DNA of 64,000 bases from Molossus alvarezi (lineage: Eukaryota > Chordata > Mammalia > Chiroptera > Molossidae), in the NCBI GenBank assembly GCA_037176705.1, contig CM073908.1, forward strand, positions 131,243,430 to 131,307,429. The letters run 5' to 3'. Within the stretch, counting starts at the first letter, position 1; each line of letters starts with the position of its first letter. Below the pieces are notes generated by a model. The model was not told where the DNA came from. It saw nothing but the letters and a program-made list of their open reading frames with translations, and searched no databases. The translations under genes and the position numbers were made by a program. Of the stretch, positions 47,811 through 59,545 are shown in pieces.

Positions 47811-47944
47811 TCGATTGGCCGCCTCCTGCACACTCCCCACTGGGAATTGAGCCTGCAACCTGGGCATGTGTCCTGATGGGAATCAAACTGGGACCTCTTG
47901 GTACATGGGTCGAAGTTCAACCACTGAGCCACACCAACTGGGTT
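47752..47944 (-). mobile_element. tRNA-derived SINE, minus strand, with (GA)n expansion
   Basis: AAACATCGATTGGCC, CCTGATGGGAATCAAACTGG and CACTGAGCCACACCAACTGG are the reverse of a bat SINE body and head. A perfect (GA)n run at 47757-47806 occupies its pyrimidine-rich part. Confidence 0.8.
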
Positions 47945-48895
47945 TGAAAGACCTCATCTTAACCAAATTTATTATTGGTATTTATGGGATTAGCATCATT
48001 CTAACAGGAAAGTTAACTAAGAGTTGGCTAACCAGAAGAAAAAACTGAGAAAATGGAAGGGGAAAGGATAAAATTAAAGGCACTTTCTCACAGAACCCTC
48101 CATCTTTTTATGTTGTTCTAGCTTTCTCTACTCCTCCCCTCCATTCTCTTAATCTTTCCCTACATCAAATCAATTCCTGGAGTGAGGGAAGCAATGATAT
48201 TTTGGATCTGTGGTTCTCATCATTACTGGATTTCCGTGCAGAGGGATTAAGTCATAACTTTGTTAACTGCTATTGAGTTACCTGCCCTGTTTGAGGATGC
48301 AAGTTTGTGTACCTCATGCCCTAGACTGAGTCCACTCCATGTCTTAGCCCAGATTTTATCTGCAAGATTCCCATATCACCCACATACCAGGTAGGTAAGA
48401 AAGCAGAATTGATAAAGAAACATGATCATGGAATAATTGAGACTGAAAATAAGACCATGCCTCCATATCAATACAACAGGATTGAGAGTAATTTCCCTAA
48501 TGACTTGGAACAAAGCAAACACAAAAAAAGCATTAAGCTGATGAATGTCAACATGGGAAAGTTAACTAAGAGACCACATAATTTACACTTTTATTGTCTC
48601 AATATAAGAAAAACCAGCCTTTCCTATTCAGATCACCAGCAACACCAATGATGGCATTAAGAAGCTACCCAGGCCTTCCAGATAATCTACTTATCTTTCT
48701 AACAAACTGATGTTACTCAGGTAAAGTGTATTTTCAGTTTATGGTTCCATGCATCCGGGATGTACACTGGCTGCTGTGTGGAATTTTGCAACAGCAAACT
48801 TTGCTAGCTTGATGGAGCAAACATGTCAGGGTCCCAGAGATTAACATATCAAGTTGTGTGGTGGCCAAAGGAAGCCACTGTCAGCCTCCCACACC

Positions 48896-48943
<48 letters not shown>

Positions 48944-50829
48944 GAAGAACTAAGGGCATTAAAGACCTGTAAGAGGGGTTGCTAATAGCTGTATTTGAAG
49001 CCTTCCTACTAAAAGTAATCTGGGAGAAATTGCAGTGGTATAACCATAAAACAGGTGAGATACCCATCCCTCCCCATGCCCAACTTGCTTAGTTATTCTA
49101 GAAATATATTGGCTTACATTCAAAAACAGATCACAACCACCCTCTGATCCTAAGCACCTTTGTCTTGACTCTCTTGCTGACCATCCAAATTCAAGTTAGG
49201 CAGAGGTGGTAGCATGGGAAAGACAGATTATGACCAGATGGAAACTGGGCCCAGAGCCCTGTCCCTGTAGTATCCAGATTCTTGACTTCATGCAGGAAAG
49301 ATTTCTCATGAGTCCAGGTGATTTTGAGAGTATGTTTATTAAAGCTGGGGATGGTGAAACAATGAAGGGCTCAGGGTAGAAGATGCAACCAGAGAGAGCC
49401 TAGGTAGGGCTTCTTTGGCTCCCTGGAAACATTATAGAAAAGAAATGAACAACACTAGGCTGTGTCAACTCACTGAAAAGTAAAAGTCACAATGTCAGAA
49501 GTGAACCAAGGTGGAGCTGCTGATAGCTCACTGGAAAATCACATAAAAGGGGGCCTTGGAGACAGGTTTAAGGGGTAAACCCAGGACAATCTGCTGCTGT
49601 TCACTGCTCCCCTGGCTGCAAGTCTTGTGGAGATTTATAGAGTATAGGAGAGAAGAATAAAGATGCATGCCCAAGAAGGAAGAGAGGTATGGGCATGCTC
49701 CAGAGAGAGAGCCCCCATTGGCATCCTTTGTCTAGAGGGTTTTTATCTCTCTTCTATGAGAAGAATCTTAGGGAAAGGTTTCAATAGAATACTCATCAGC
49801 TTTCCAGGTGCATTTTTAATACACTGATGCATCAAAATGAGTGTATAGGGGAGTTTGGGTTTATTCTCTGGTCAGCTTCACTGCTTTACTTTTATCTTGG
49901 GTTTGTCTGTTTCTAGTCAGGTTTTTGTTATTTGTTCCCTTGACTTCATCTGTGTTTGGGTTTGGCTAGCACGAATGGCATTAATTAGGTCTCTGTTCTC
50001 TATCTCCTTGGCCAGGTTTATTTAAACTATTTATTCTTTGGTTAGGAACAAGAGGTATAACCACTGGCCCACTAGTGTCCTTAGTTAGAGAAATAAGTTC
50101 TTGTGATTCATTAGCTATCTGTAAGTTGTTCAAAATATATGGCCCTGTTTAATTATCTGGTTTTAGTTCCCCCATTCCACTTCCAGGAACTTTCTTAACT
50201 TCTTACTATCATGCCTCAAGACTATTACTCAAATCTTAGCAGCAGCTACTTCATTTTCTGACTACAGAAAAAGAAGGAAATAAAAATTAAGAACCATGTT
50301 AGCACATGGTTAAACTATTTACTAAAAGAATAACTCATATTCTGGACAACTTATGAAGGGAATAAAGAAGGGGGGCTGTATATTGTTCTTGCAGGAAGCG
50401 GGACATTGGAAGAGGAATTTTAAAAAGAAACTTCCAAAGATGCAGAAATGGCAAGACCTAGGAAATTAGGAAAGCACAGTAAGTCTAGGAAATAATTGGC
50501 AAATGACTAAAAATGGACAGATTTCATAATCTCCAGTGGGAATTGGTTTTACTGATATGACTTATTCTGGAATTTCCTCAGGGATTTTTTAGTTTTCACC
50601 TGGTGAAATATCAGTACTTTTTTTTTTTTTTGGTATTTTGGGTGAGCCTTCTAAAATGTTCTCATAAAGATATGTCCTATGACTAAGGGACATCCTTTCC
50701 TTGTTTCTCTTGATTCTCCTATAAACCATTAGAAAGAGTACTGCTGTGCAAATAAAAGGTTACCATATTCTATACAATAGTTGGAATGTGTGTAGAACTT
50801 CTTAGGGGGGAAAGGACACTTAAACTGGT
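47945..50829. other. Accessory region without a gene
   Basis: A (CA)n run lies at 48896-48940. 49200-50150 has LTR-like composition (poly-A signal-like strings, no ends found). No coding gene seen. Confidence 0.35.
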
Positions 50830-52192
50830 GATGATGTGCCTTCTGAAGAAACTGAGGTATGGCAGAAAGTGGAAGTATTACACCATGCTGAAAAAATACC
50901 CCAAGCTGAAACAAGTCTATGCATCACTTTGGGCCCTAGGGATAATGATACTGGTTTAATCCCAGATGTAGACCTAATAAAAATAGCCTACCAAAGGGAT
51001 AAGTCATGGCCATGTATAAAACAATACCCTTTGTTAGAGCTTAATTAGAAGGAATAAAACTGGTTATAAAATAGAAGAAAAAAAAAGAAGTAAATAAAAA
51101 AAATAAAAATTGTACTCCTTCTGTGATACTCCCATACTTTTAATAAAGAAGGAAGGTAAATTTTATGAAGATGGTTAACCACTATATAGATTTGTACAAG
51201 ATCTTAGAGTAGTAAATACATTATTGTTCCATTAACCCCTATAGTCCCAAAGCCTACAACTATTCTCACTTGTGACTTCAGTACCATCATCTGCAATGTT
51301 TGTTTGTTGTTTTCTGTAGTTGAGCTATGATCTGATTTTCCCCTTCTTCCTGTTCCTATAACACACAGGTCTATATTCTTGTTTGCATTTGCTTATATAG
51401 GAGTATAGTATTTATGGCAAAGGATTCCTCAAAAGTTTTGGGACTCCTACTATTTTCTCTAGTCAAACAGGAAAACTTAGAGAAATTTGTCCCACTGGAA
51501 GGATTTTTGCAATATGCAAATGATTTGCTGGTAGCCCCAGGAACTAAAGGGCAATGCAAATTTGATATTTTGACTCTGTTACAATCCCTCTCTTCACAGA
51601 GTCATAAGGCCTTCCTAGACAAAGTGCAATGTTGCCAAACTCAGGTAATATATTTAGGGCATCTATTGTCAGACAAAGGCTGTAAAGTGTTACAATCTAA
51701 GAGCCAACCAATTTTGTAGATGAAACTGCACACTAAAAAAAATTTTTTTTAGATAAATTGGGGACCAGTAAGGTATTGTAGACAGTGGGTTCTAGCTTTT
51801 ACATACCAGGCAAAACTCTGACAAAGCAATCGCATAATTCTCTAGATCCTCTAATTTGGTTCTTGGAATTTGAAGAGGCTTTGGAAAAATTGAAATTGGT
51901 TTCTCCCCCAGCTAAGGAGAATATGAAGTTTGGAAAACCTGACACAATTTATCTGACATTTCTGTTTAAAATGCAAATGTGATAATGTTTACTGCTGAGT
52001 CATGTATTCAAGGTAAAAGTGGCCAACTTAAGTCTTCCTATGCTGGGGCAACTTACCATAAAATCTCGGAAGCTAATGTTTTGTCCAGAATTAGGTCTTT
52101 CAATTAGCAGACAATTTAATAGTAGTTCCTAGAGCTGCAATTCTTGGCTCTGAACATAAAGTGTGTGTGTAAATATATGTATGTATGTGTGT

Positions 52193-52216
52193 AGATAGAT
52201 AGATAAATAGATAGAT

Positions 52217-52255
<39 letters not shown>

Positions 52256-52257
52256 GT
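52193..52257. repeat. (GATA)n microsatellite
   Basis: Imperfect then perfect TAGA units. Confidence 0.95.
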
Positions 52258-52283
52258 CAAATGTTTGGTTCTGTCATGCCACA

Positions 52284-52406
52284 GTGTAAATTTTTATTTT
52301 TATTTTTATTTATTTATTTTGTGGTACATGTCCCTAGTGGGAACTAAACCTGGGACTCTCTGGTCCGCAGGCCTACGCTCCAACTGCTGAGCCAAACTGG
52401 CCAGGA
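52284..52406 (-). mobile_element. 5' half of a VES-type SINE, minus strand
   Basis: Ends in GAGCCAAACTGGCCAGGACC (reverse head) and begins with a TTTTTA-rich tail. The middle part is missing. Confidence 0.85.
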
Positions 52407-52617
52407 CCAGTGTAAATTTTTAAAAATAGGGGATTTATGCCTTTGAATGGAGCTGTAATAGCTCATGGAAAGTTGACCACTGATTTGAGTAGGCTTTATA
52501 ACTACCTACTCAGATATTAGTAATTCATTGTAGAACTCACACAAGACAGACAGATATGTTTTTAAAGTACTAATTTTGCTGATAGAGCTGCAAAATTTGC
52601 TGTTAAAACATGGCAGA

Positions 52618-53747
52618 CTCATTTGTTTTAGCTTTTGTTGCTTGTGCTTTTGCTGTCATATCCAGGAAATCACTTCCAAAACCAGTGTCAAGGAGCTTTT
52701 TCCAATTTTCTCCTAGGAGTTTTACAGTTTCAGGTCTTAAATTGAAGTCTTGAATCCATTTTGAGTTGATTTTTGTGAATGGTGTAAGACAGAGGTTCAA
52801 TTTAATTCTTTTTCATGTGATTATCAAATTTTCCAACACAATTTATTGAAGAGACTATTCTTTCCCCATTGGATATCCTTGACATTCTTGTCAAATATTA
52901 GGTGATCATATATATGAGGGTTATTTATGACCTCTTGATTATGTTCCATTGGTCTGTGTGTCTATTTTTGTACCAGTAGCATATTGTTTTGATTATTATA
53001 GCTTCGCAGTATAGTTTGAAATACTGAAGTGTGATACCTCTAGCTTCGTTCTTCTTTCTCAGATTGCTTTAGCTATTCCAGTTTGTGTGTAATAAAATAG
53101 AACTGCCTTATGACCCAGTAATCTTACTTCTGAATATATAGCCAATGATAATGGAAACAGAATATCAAAAGATGTCTACACTCAGATATAGAAACAACCT
53201 GTTTGTCAATGAATGAATGAAGATGATGTGGTACATATATACAATCAAATCTTATTCAGCCATGAGAAAGAAGGAAGTTCTCCTATCATGACAACTTTTA
53301 TGGACCTTAAGGACGTTATGTTAAGTGAAATAAGTCATTTATAGAAAGAGAAATACTGTGTAACCCCACTCATATGTGAAAAGGACAAACTCAAAGAATC
53401 AGAGAATAGCATGGTGGTGACCAAGTGTTGGGGATGAGGAAAATAGGGAGATATTGTTCAAAGTATACAAATTCCCAGATATAAGATTAACAGGTTTGGA
53501 CATCTAATGTATAGCATGGTTGTTAAAGCTAATAATACTGTATCATATACTTAAATTTTGTTAAGAGAGTACTTCTTAAATGTTCTCACCACAAAACAAG
53601 AAATGCTACTTATATGGCAGGATGAAGGTAGTAGCTAACACTACAGTGAAAATCATTTTGCAATATATAAATGTTTCAAATCAACACCTTGTACACCTTA
53701 GACTTACACAATGTTATGTATCAATTACATCACAGTGAAGCTGGGGG
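52618..53747 (+). mobile_element. Twin-primed L1 inside the retroviral fossil
   Basis: 52618-53082 is antisense L1 ORF2 (for example TTGAATCCATTTTGAGTTGA). 53086-53747 is the sense L1 3' end, closing in AAGCTGGGGG. The 13-bp duplication AAAACATGGCAGA flanks it at 52605-52617 and 53748-53760. It splits the RNase H-like region. Confidence 0.92.
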
Positions 53748-53869
53748 AAAACATGGCAGAGTCCAAACTTAGAAGCTCCATTCAATATATTAAGAAACTT
53801 TTGTTCATTTTCAAAAATTTGCTTCATAAAAGGAAATGGGCAAATAGATATTTTAAAAAAAGATACCCA

Positions 53870-54870
53870 CTGTATGGGAGAGCATAATTGCCAATGATAT
53901 ATCAGATAAGGGGTTAATTTCCAATATATATAGAGTGCTCATACAACTCAACAAAAGGAAGACAAAGAACCCAATTACAAAATGGGCAGAAGAACTAAAT
54001 GGTCAACTCTCCAAACAGGACATACAAATGGCTAAGAGACACATGAGGAAATGTTCAACATCACTAATCATCAGAGAGATGCAATTTAAAACAACAATGA
54101 GGTATCACCTCACACCTGTCAGAATGGCCGCCATCAACAAATCATCAAACAAGTGTTGGCAAGGGTGTGGAGAAAGGGGGACTCTAGTACACTGCTGGTG
54201 GGAATGCAGACTGGTGCAGCCACTATGGAAAAAAATATGGTGTTACCTCAAAAAATTAAAAATTGAACTTCCATTTGACCGAGTGATCTCACTTCTAGGA
54301 ATATACCCTAAGAAGTCTGAAACACCAATCAGGAAGAATATATGTACCCCCATGTTCATAGCAGCACTATTGTAATAGCTAAGACCTGCAAACAGCCCAA
54401 ATGTCCATCAGTAGATGAATGGATAAAAAAGCTGTGGTACAGATACACAATGGAGTACTATGCAGCTGTAAGAAAGAAAGATTTCTTATCCTTTGAAACA
54501 ACATAGAGGGACCTGGAAAGTGTCATCTTAATCGAAACAAGCCAAACAGAGAAAGACAAGTATTATATGATCTCAGTTATTTGTGGAATATAATGAATAT
54601 AACACTCTGAGGAATGGGGTTGTCCCAGAGATGTGTAAGTGGGGTACAGACTGACAATCCCCAGAAGAGGGGGTGGTGGGGGAAAGATATACCACAGAAC
54701 TTATATGCATGTGTGCATGAACAATGGATATGGACAACAAAGCTGGGGACAGGGCGGGGAGGGAGGAGGAGGAGGGAATCAGTGGGGGGAAAACGAGAAA
54801 CATCTGTAACAAAAATAGATTAATTAATTAATAAATAATAAATAAATAAAAATAAATTAAATAAAAATAG
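53870..54870 (+). mobile_element. 5'-truncated L1
   Basis: Starts at the ACCCACTGTATGGGAGAGCA part of ORF2. A 146-residue ORF2 piece is open at 53935-54375, then frameshifts; 3' UTR with a G-rich stretch and a long AAT-rich tail. Target-site duplications are not clear. Confidence 0.88.
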
Positions 54871-54879
54871 ATTAAAAGA

Positions 54880-55925
54880 GGATAAAAGAAATATGACTGG
54901 TTATGGGGATCACTTAACAAAATTATTTCTATACCCCAGTCTTATTTATTTGGTTACTATTGTTATGTAATCAAAAAAATCATTTGAGCAAAAGAAGAAC
55001 TTTAAAGATACTATATTCTTACTATGCCTACCAAAAAGACAAAGTCATTAAAAATATGTGTTATTTGTCAGCAGAATTCTTTATAGCCCACTCCCAAGAA
55101 ATACAGGCAGTTCTCCCTGAACAACTTTACCAAAAACCTGATGGGCATTGGGTTTCAAAGAATCAATGCTCATGAAAGGTAAGAGATTTTGTCTAGCTGT
55201 GGAATGCAAAATGTCTGGACAGCCTGAAATCTTTTCCTTTCAAAAAAATGTTTATTATTATTATTTTTTTTTTGCTTAAAGCCATCAACTATTTCACCCA
55301 GCCCTACCCCCAGTTCCCTCCCCTCTGAAAGCTGTCAGTCAGTGTTCTGTATCTATAAGTCTGTTTCTATTTTGTTTGTTTATTAGATTCCACATATATG
55401 GTATTTGTCTTTCTCTGACTGCTTATTTCACTTAGCATAACACCCTCTAGGTCCAACCTATGTAATTTTATTCACCAATGTAACCCCAATCAATTGAATT
55501 AAAATATATTTTTAAAATGTAGACAATAGTGAGGCTTTTTAATACACATAATTCCCACTTTAGGGATACCAGAACATATTAAATTAGATAGAGGATGTCA
55601 TTTTATTTCTACTGTTGTCCAGGGATTATGCAAACGTTTAAAGATTCCTGTAAACTATCATACAACTCATAATCTTTAGTCCTCTGGACAAATAGAGCAG
55701 AGGAATAAAAATGCTTAGAAAATAATTGGATAAGACATAGTAATCTACTAGGTTAAAATGGCCCAATTTTACCACTAGCTTGCTTAAAATTAAAGCCATC
55801 CCTTTAAGCCAGAGTGGTATCATGGCCTTTGAACTTATGTTTGGCAGACTTATGAATTTGGGTCTGAGACCATGCCCCATGCCTATTTTAACTGATTTCT
55901 CTCATAATTATTTTATCTGTTTTTT
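54880..55925 (+). pseudogene. Gammaretrovirus-like pol fossil, integrase region
   Basis: Continuation of the same fossil. 54960-55175 reads like the end of the RNase H/integrase N-terminal zone. 55555-55900 carries an integrase-core-like segment with several stops. Antisense L1 3'-end sequence (about 55220-55540) separates the parts. Non-functional. Confidence 0.6.
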
Positions 55926-56042
55926 TTTTTCAAATTATTTATTAATTGTAGAGAGAGAGAGAGGAAGAAAGGGAGGGAGGGAGAGAGAGAGAGAGAAATA
56001 ACGATTTGTTATTCTATTTATTTATGTATTCATTGGTTGATT
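55926..56042 (-). mobile_element. SINE, 3' part, interrupted by L1
   Basis: T-run and GA-rich segment followed by the sequence up to TCATTGGTTGATT. It continues at 57569-57667. Confidence 0.8.
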
Positions 56043-57568
56043 CTTTTCTCTTTCTTTCTTTCTTTTTTTTAATTTTTTATTTATTTTTTTGTTACAGATA
56101 TTTCACCTTTTTTACCCCATTGGCACCCTCCTCCCCACCCCACCCCTGCCCCGTCCCCGGCTTAGTTGTCTGTGTCCATTGGTCATGCGTACATGCATAT
56201 AAGTTCTGTGGTTTATTTCTTCCCACCCCCACACCCCCTCTTCTGAGGGATGTCAGTCTGTGCCCTACTTCCATGTGTCTGGGTCTACCGTATTCCTCAG
56301 ACTGTTATGTTCATTATATTCCGTAGATAAGTGAGATCATGTGGTATTTGTCTTTTTCTGCTTGGCTTATTTCATTTAGGATAATACTTTCCAGGTCCCT
56401 CCATGTCGTCTCAAAGGATAAGAGATCTTTCTTTCTTACCGCTGCATAGTACTCCATTGTGTATATGTACCACAGCTTTGTTATCCATTCGTCTACTGAT
56501 GGACACTTGGGCTGTTTCCAGATCTTAGCTATTGTAAATAGTGCTGCTATGAACATGGGGGTACATATATTCTTCCTGATTGGTGTTTCAGGCTTCTTAG
56601 GGTATATTCCTAGAAGTGGGATCACTGGGTCAAATGGAAGTTCAATTTTTAATTTTTTGAGGTAACACCATATTTTTTTCCATAGTGGCTGCACCAGTCT
56701 GCATTCCTACCAGCAGTATATTAGAGTCCCCTTTTCTCCACACCCTCGCCAACAATTATTGTTTGATGATTTGTTGATGGCGGCCATTCTGACAGGTGTG
56801 AGGTGATACCTCATTGTTGTTTTAATTTGCATCTCTCTGATGATTAGTAATGTTGAGCATTTCTTCATATGTCTCTTGGCCATTTGTATGTCCTGTTTGG
56901 AGAGGTGTCTATTTAGCTCCTCTGTCCATTTTTTAATTGGGTTCTTTGTCTTCCTTTTGTTGAGTTGTATGAGCACTCTATATATATTGGAAATTAACTC
57001 CTTATCTGATACATCATTGGCAATGATGTTCTCCCATACAGTGGGTTGCCTTTCCATTTTGATGATTGTTTCTTTTGTTGTGCAGAAGCTTTTTAGTTTG
57101 ATGTAGTCCCAGGTGTTCATTTTTTTCCTTTGTTTCTGTTGCCTTAGGTGATGTATCAGTGAAAATTCTGCTCCGTGTGATGTCTGAAATTTTATTGCCT
57201 ACATTTTCTTCTAGAATTTTTATGGATTCAATGTTCACATTTAAGTGTTTTATCCATTTTGAGTTTATTTTTGTGTACATACCCTGTTCATGGATTGGAA
57301 GAATTAACATCTTTCTTTCTTCTTTCTTTCCTTTTTTTTTTTTGTTACAAATGTTTCTCCTTTTTCCCCCCATTGACACCCTCCTTTCCCTCCCTCCCAG
57401 CCCTGTCCCCAGCTTTGTTGTCCATGTCCATTGGTCATGCATACATGCATATAAGTTCTGTGGTTTGTCTCTACCCCCCCACTCCCTCTTCTGGGGATTG
57501 AAATCCTAGAAGAAAATGCAGGCAACAAAATTTCAGACATCATATGCAGTAGCATTTTCACTGATACA
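56043..57568 (-). mobile_element. Rearranged L1 inserted into a SINE
   Basis: The 3' tail is at 56043-56095. 3' UTR and ORF2 C-terminal pieces are on the minus strand (56314-56694, 56707-57120). Near 57285 the orientation flips to sense L1 (GTTCATGGATTGGAAGAATT). At 57313-57498 a second L1 3' end (minus) follows, and 57509-57568 is sense again. The 13-bp duplication TCATTGGTTGATT is at 56030-56042 and 57569-57581. The best reading is a 5'-inverted L1 carrying a nested second L1. Confidence 0.8.
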
Positions 57569-57667
57569 TCATTGGTTGATTTATGTACATGCTCTGACCA
57601 GGGATCAAACCCACAACGTTGGTATGTCAGAATGTCTCTCTAACCAACCGAACTAGCTAGCCAGGGC
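57569..57667 (-). mobile_element. SINE, 5' part, interrupted by L1
   Basis: GACCAGGGATCAAACCCACA and the closing AGCTAGCCAGGGC are the reverse SINE head. Together with 55926-56042 it forms one element. Confidence 0.8.
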
Positions 57668-58490
57668 TCATAATCATTTTAATATTTATAAGTGGTTCTC
57701 TTTTCATTAGAAACCTTGAGACATAAAGAAGTCAAAAGGACCTGAAAGGACCCTCTGGAAGAAGTCTGCCACCCCAATCAACTGGAAGATTTCATTGACA
57801 TTAAAGTGTTCCAGAGAAAAGACAGGTTGTCACCACACTAGAGGGACACTTTTAAGTGCCACTGATCAACCATATGACTATCAACATGAAAGAATAATCT
57901 AGATGGATTCAGGCTTCCCTTTTGAAGCCAGCCACTCAGGACAGAAACTGTTATTCCCACTGAGAATCTGAAAATTAAGTTTTCTAGAGTAACTGAAATT
58001 GATACTGAATTCAACTGCAAGGAAGTGTTATAGCCAACTTACTATTCCATATACTGCCTTGCTGTCCTGTTCATAGTAGTGGCTATTTCAAGTACTTTAA
58101 GCATCCCATTTTACTGGAAAAAAAACACATACAAATAGGATACTTATTAAAATTTGAAATTGTACTGCTTGTACTGTTCAATGCTGGGGGGGTGGGAACA
58201 ATAATAACAAAAATGATAAAAATCCAACAAAGCTCTCAGAGGTGCTCACTTATATAGTCCCATAGCAATTAGTTATAAAATGAATTCAAAATATAATCAT
58301 GAGTTCAAAATTACAGGACTATTCCTATTTAAGGGAACAAGTAGGTATTGGGACTATGACTATTTTGAAAGAGATAACAGGATAGTATTGAAAGTATCTA
58401 ATTAAAACACAAACAAATCTGTTTTTTATGAATAGAGACTTTAGAGGACAGGTCTAGTTTACTCTATTAAATTTGAGAGGCAAGGTCTCT
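57668..58490 (+). pseudogene. Possible end of the retroviral integrase
   Basis: In broken frames near 57890-57930 a W-I-x-A-S-x-x-K-x-A pattern is readable, as found near the end of gammaretroviral integrases. The rest is not identifiable. Confidence 0.4.
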
Positions 58491-58495
58491 CCAGT

Positions 58496-58496
<1 letters not shown>

Positions 58497-58541
<45 letters not shown>

Positions 58542-58553
58542 GATAGATAGATA
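58497..58553. repeat. (GATA)n microsatellite
   Basis: About fourteen TAGA units with one interruption. Confidence 0.95.
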
Positions 58554-59333
58554 CACATTGTATGCTCTAATAATATAACTATTGATTTGGACCAATGCCA
58601 AAAATGTCTATAACTTGGGTTTGTCCTCAAGGCTTAAAACAATTAGAGCCATGTGCATTAAACATTGGAAGGTCAAACTCTACCCTTCAACAGAAGCCTC
58701 ATAATAAAAATTTGACACTAGATAGTGGCCATAGGTGCCTTTGTGTTTCACATCTAGAAAAAATGATTTGGGGAGGCGGAGCAATTATTGAAGGGTCATC
58801 ATGTCAATGTTATGTTACTTATGTGACTAAGGGACAACTCAAGAGAAATTTATTGAGCACTGCAACAAAAACACTAAATTAAACATTTAGATTATCAGGC
58901 TCTAAAGTTAAGCTCCCCCTTTAGTCTTAGATTAGGTAATATTTTATAAGAAACTACTAAATGATATTCAGATAGTTAATCATTTGAAAGCTTGAGCAAT
59001 AAAGCATTATAAAGGTTTGTAAAATTAATGTATGATGAAGAATTTTTGCCCATTGCTTATCAAAAATCTGCTTTAACATGTGTATGATACACTTGAAGAT
59101 TTTCCCCCAAAGGCAAGTAATGTACAAATATTTCAATCCATCTAATTTAATTCTATAATTGCATTGCTTTGTAATTTATTATTGACCTGTTTTATATTTA
59201 GATAGCTGTAATTTGCCCAAAGAAAGGGAGAAATAGCAGGGAAAATAATTTTTAAAACTGTAGTGTTACTATTTTGTAGTAACAAAGGAAGAGTATTGTA
59301 AGGATAAATACAAATTAAAAAACATTTTAATGT
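58554..59333. other. Possible retroviral remnant, not identified
   Basis: A 95-residue frame (58595-58882) has no recognisable motif. Its position after the integrase would fit envelope remnants, but I have no sequence support for that. Confidence 0.25.
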
Positions 59334-59334
59334 A

Positions 59335-59545
59335 GCCCTGGCTGGTTTTGCTTAGCAGTTAGAGCATCGGTCCACTGACCGAAAGGTCACGAGTTCAATT
59401 CCCAGTCAAGGGCATGTACTGGGATTGCAGATTCAATTTCTGGCCCCAGTCAGGGTCATGCAGAAGGAAACCAATCAATGTGTCTCTCTCACAGTGAAGT
59501 TTCTCTCTCTCCCTCTCTCCCTCCACTCTATCTATATATATATAT
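59335..59545 (+). mobile_element. VES-type SINE
   Basis: GCCCTGGCTGGTTTTGCTTA head, GAGTTCAATTCCCAGTCAAG B-box region, pyrimidine tail running into (TA)n. Confidence 0.88.

Larger units (their letters stand above)
50830..52604 (+). pseudogene. Gammaretrovirus-like pol fossil, reverse transcriptase to RNase H
   Basis: Decayed pol region of an endogenous retrovirus. Parts of a reverse transcriptase are readable in shifting frames: a segment at 51120-51290, then a 101-residue frame at 51414-51719 where the catalytic Y-x-D-D site reads Y-A-N-D (51513-51524), followed by a connection-domain segment (51785-51982) and RNase H-like pieces up to 52604. Many stops and frameshifts are present, and the Asp-to-Asn change alone would remove catalysis. 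A (GATA)n run (52193-52257) and a SINE (52284-52406) lie inside. Confidence 0.75.
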
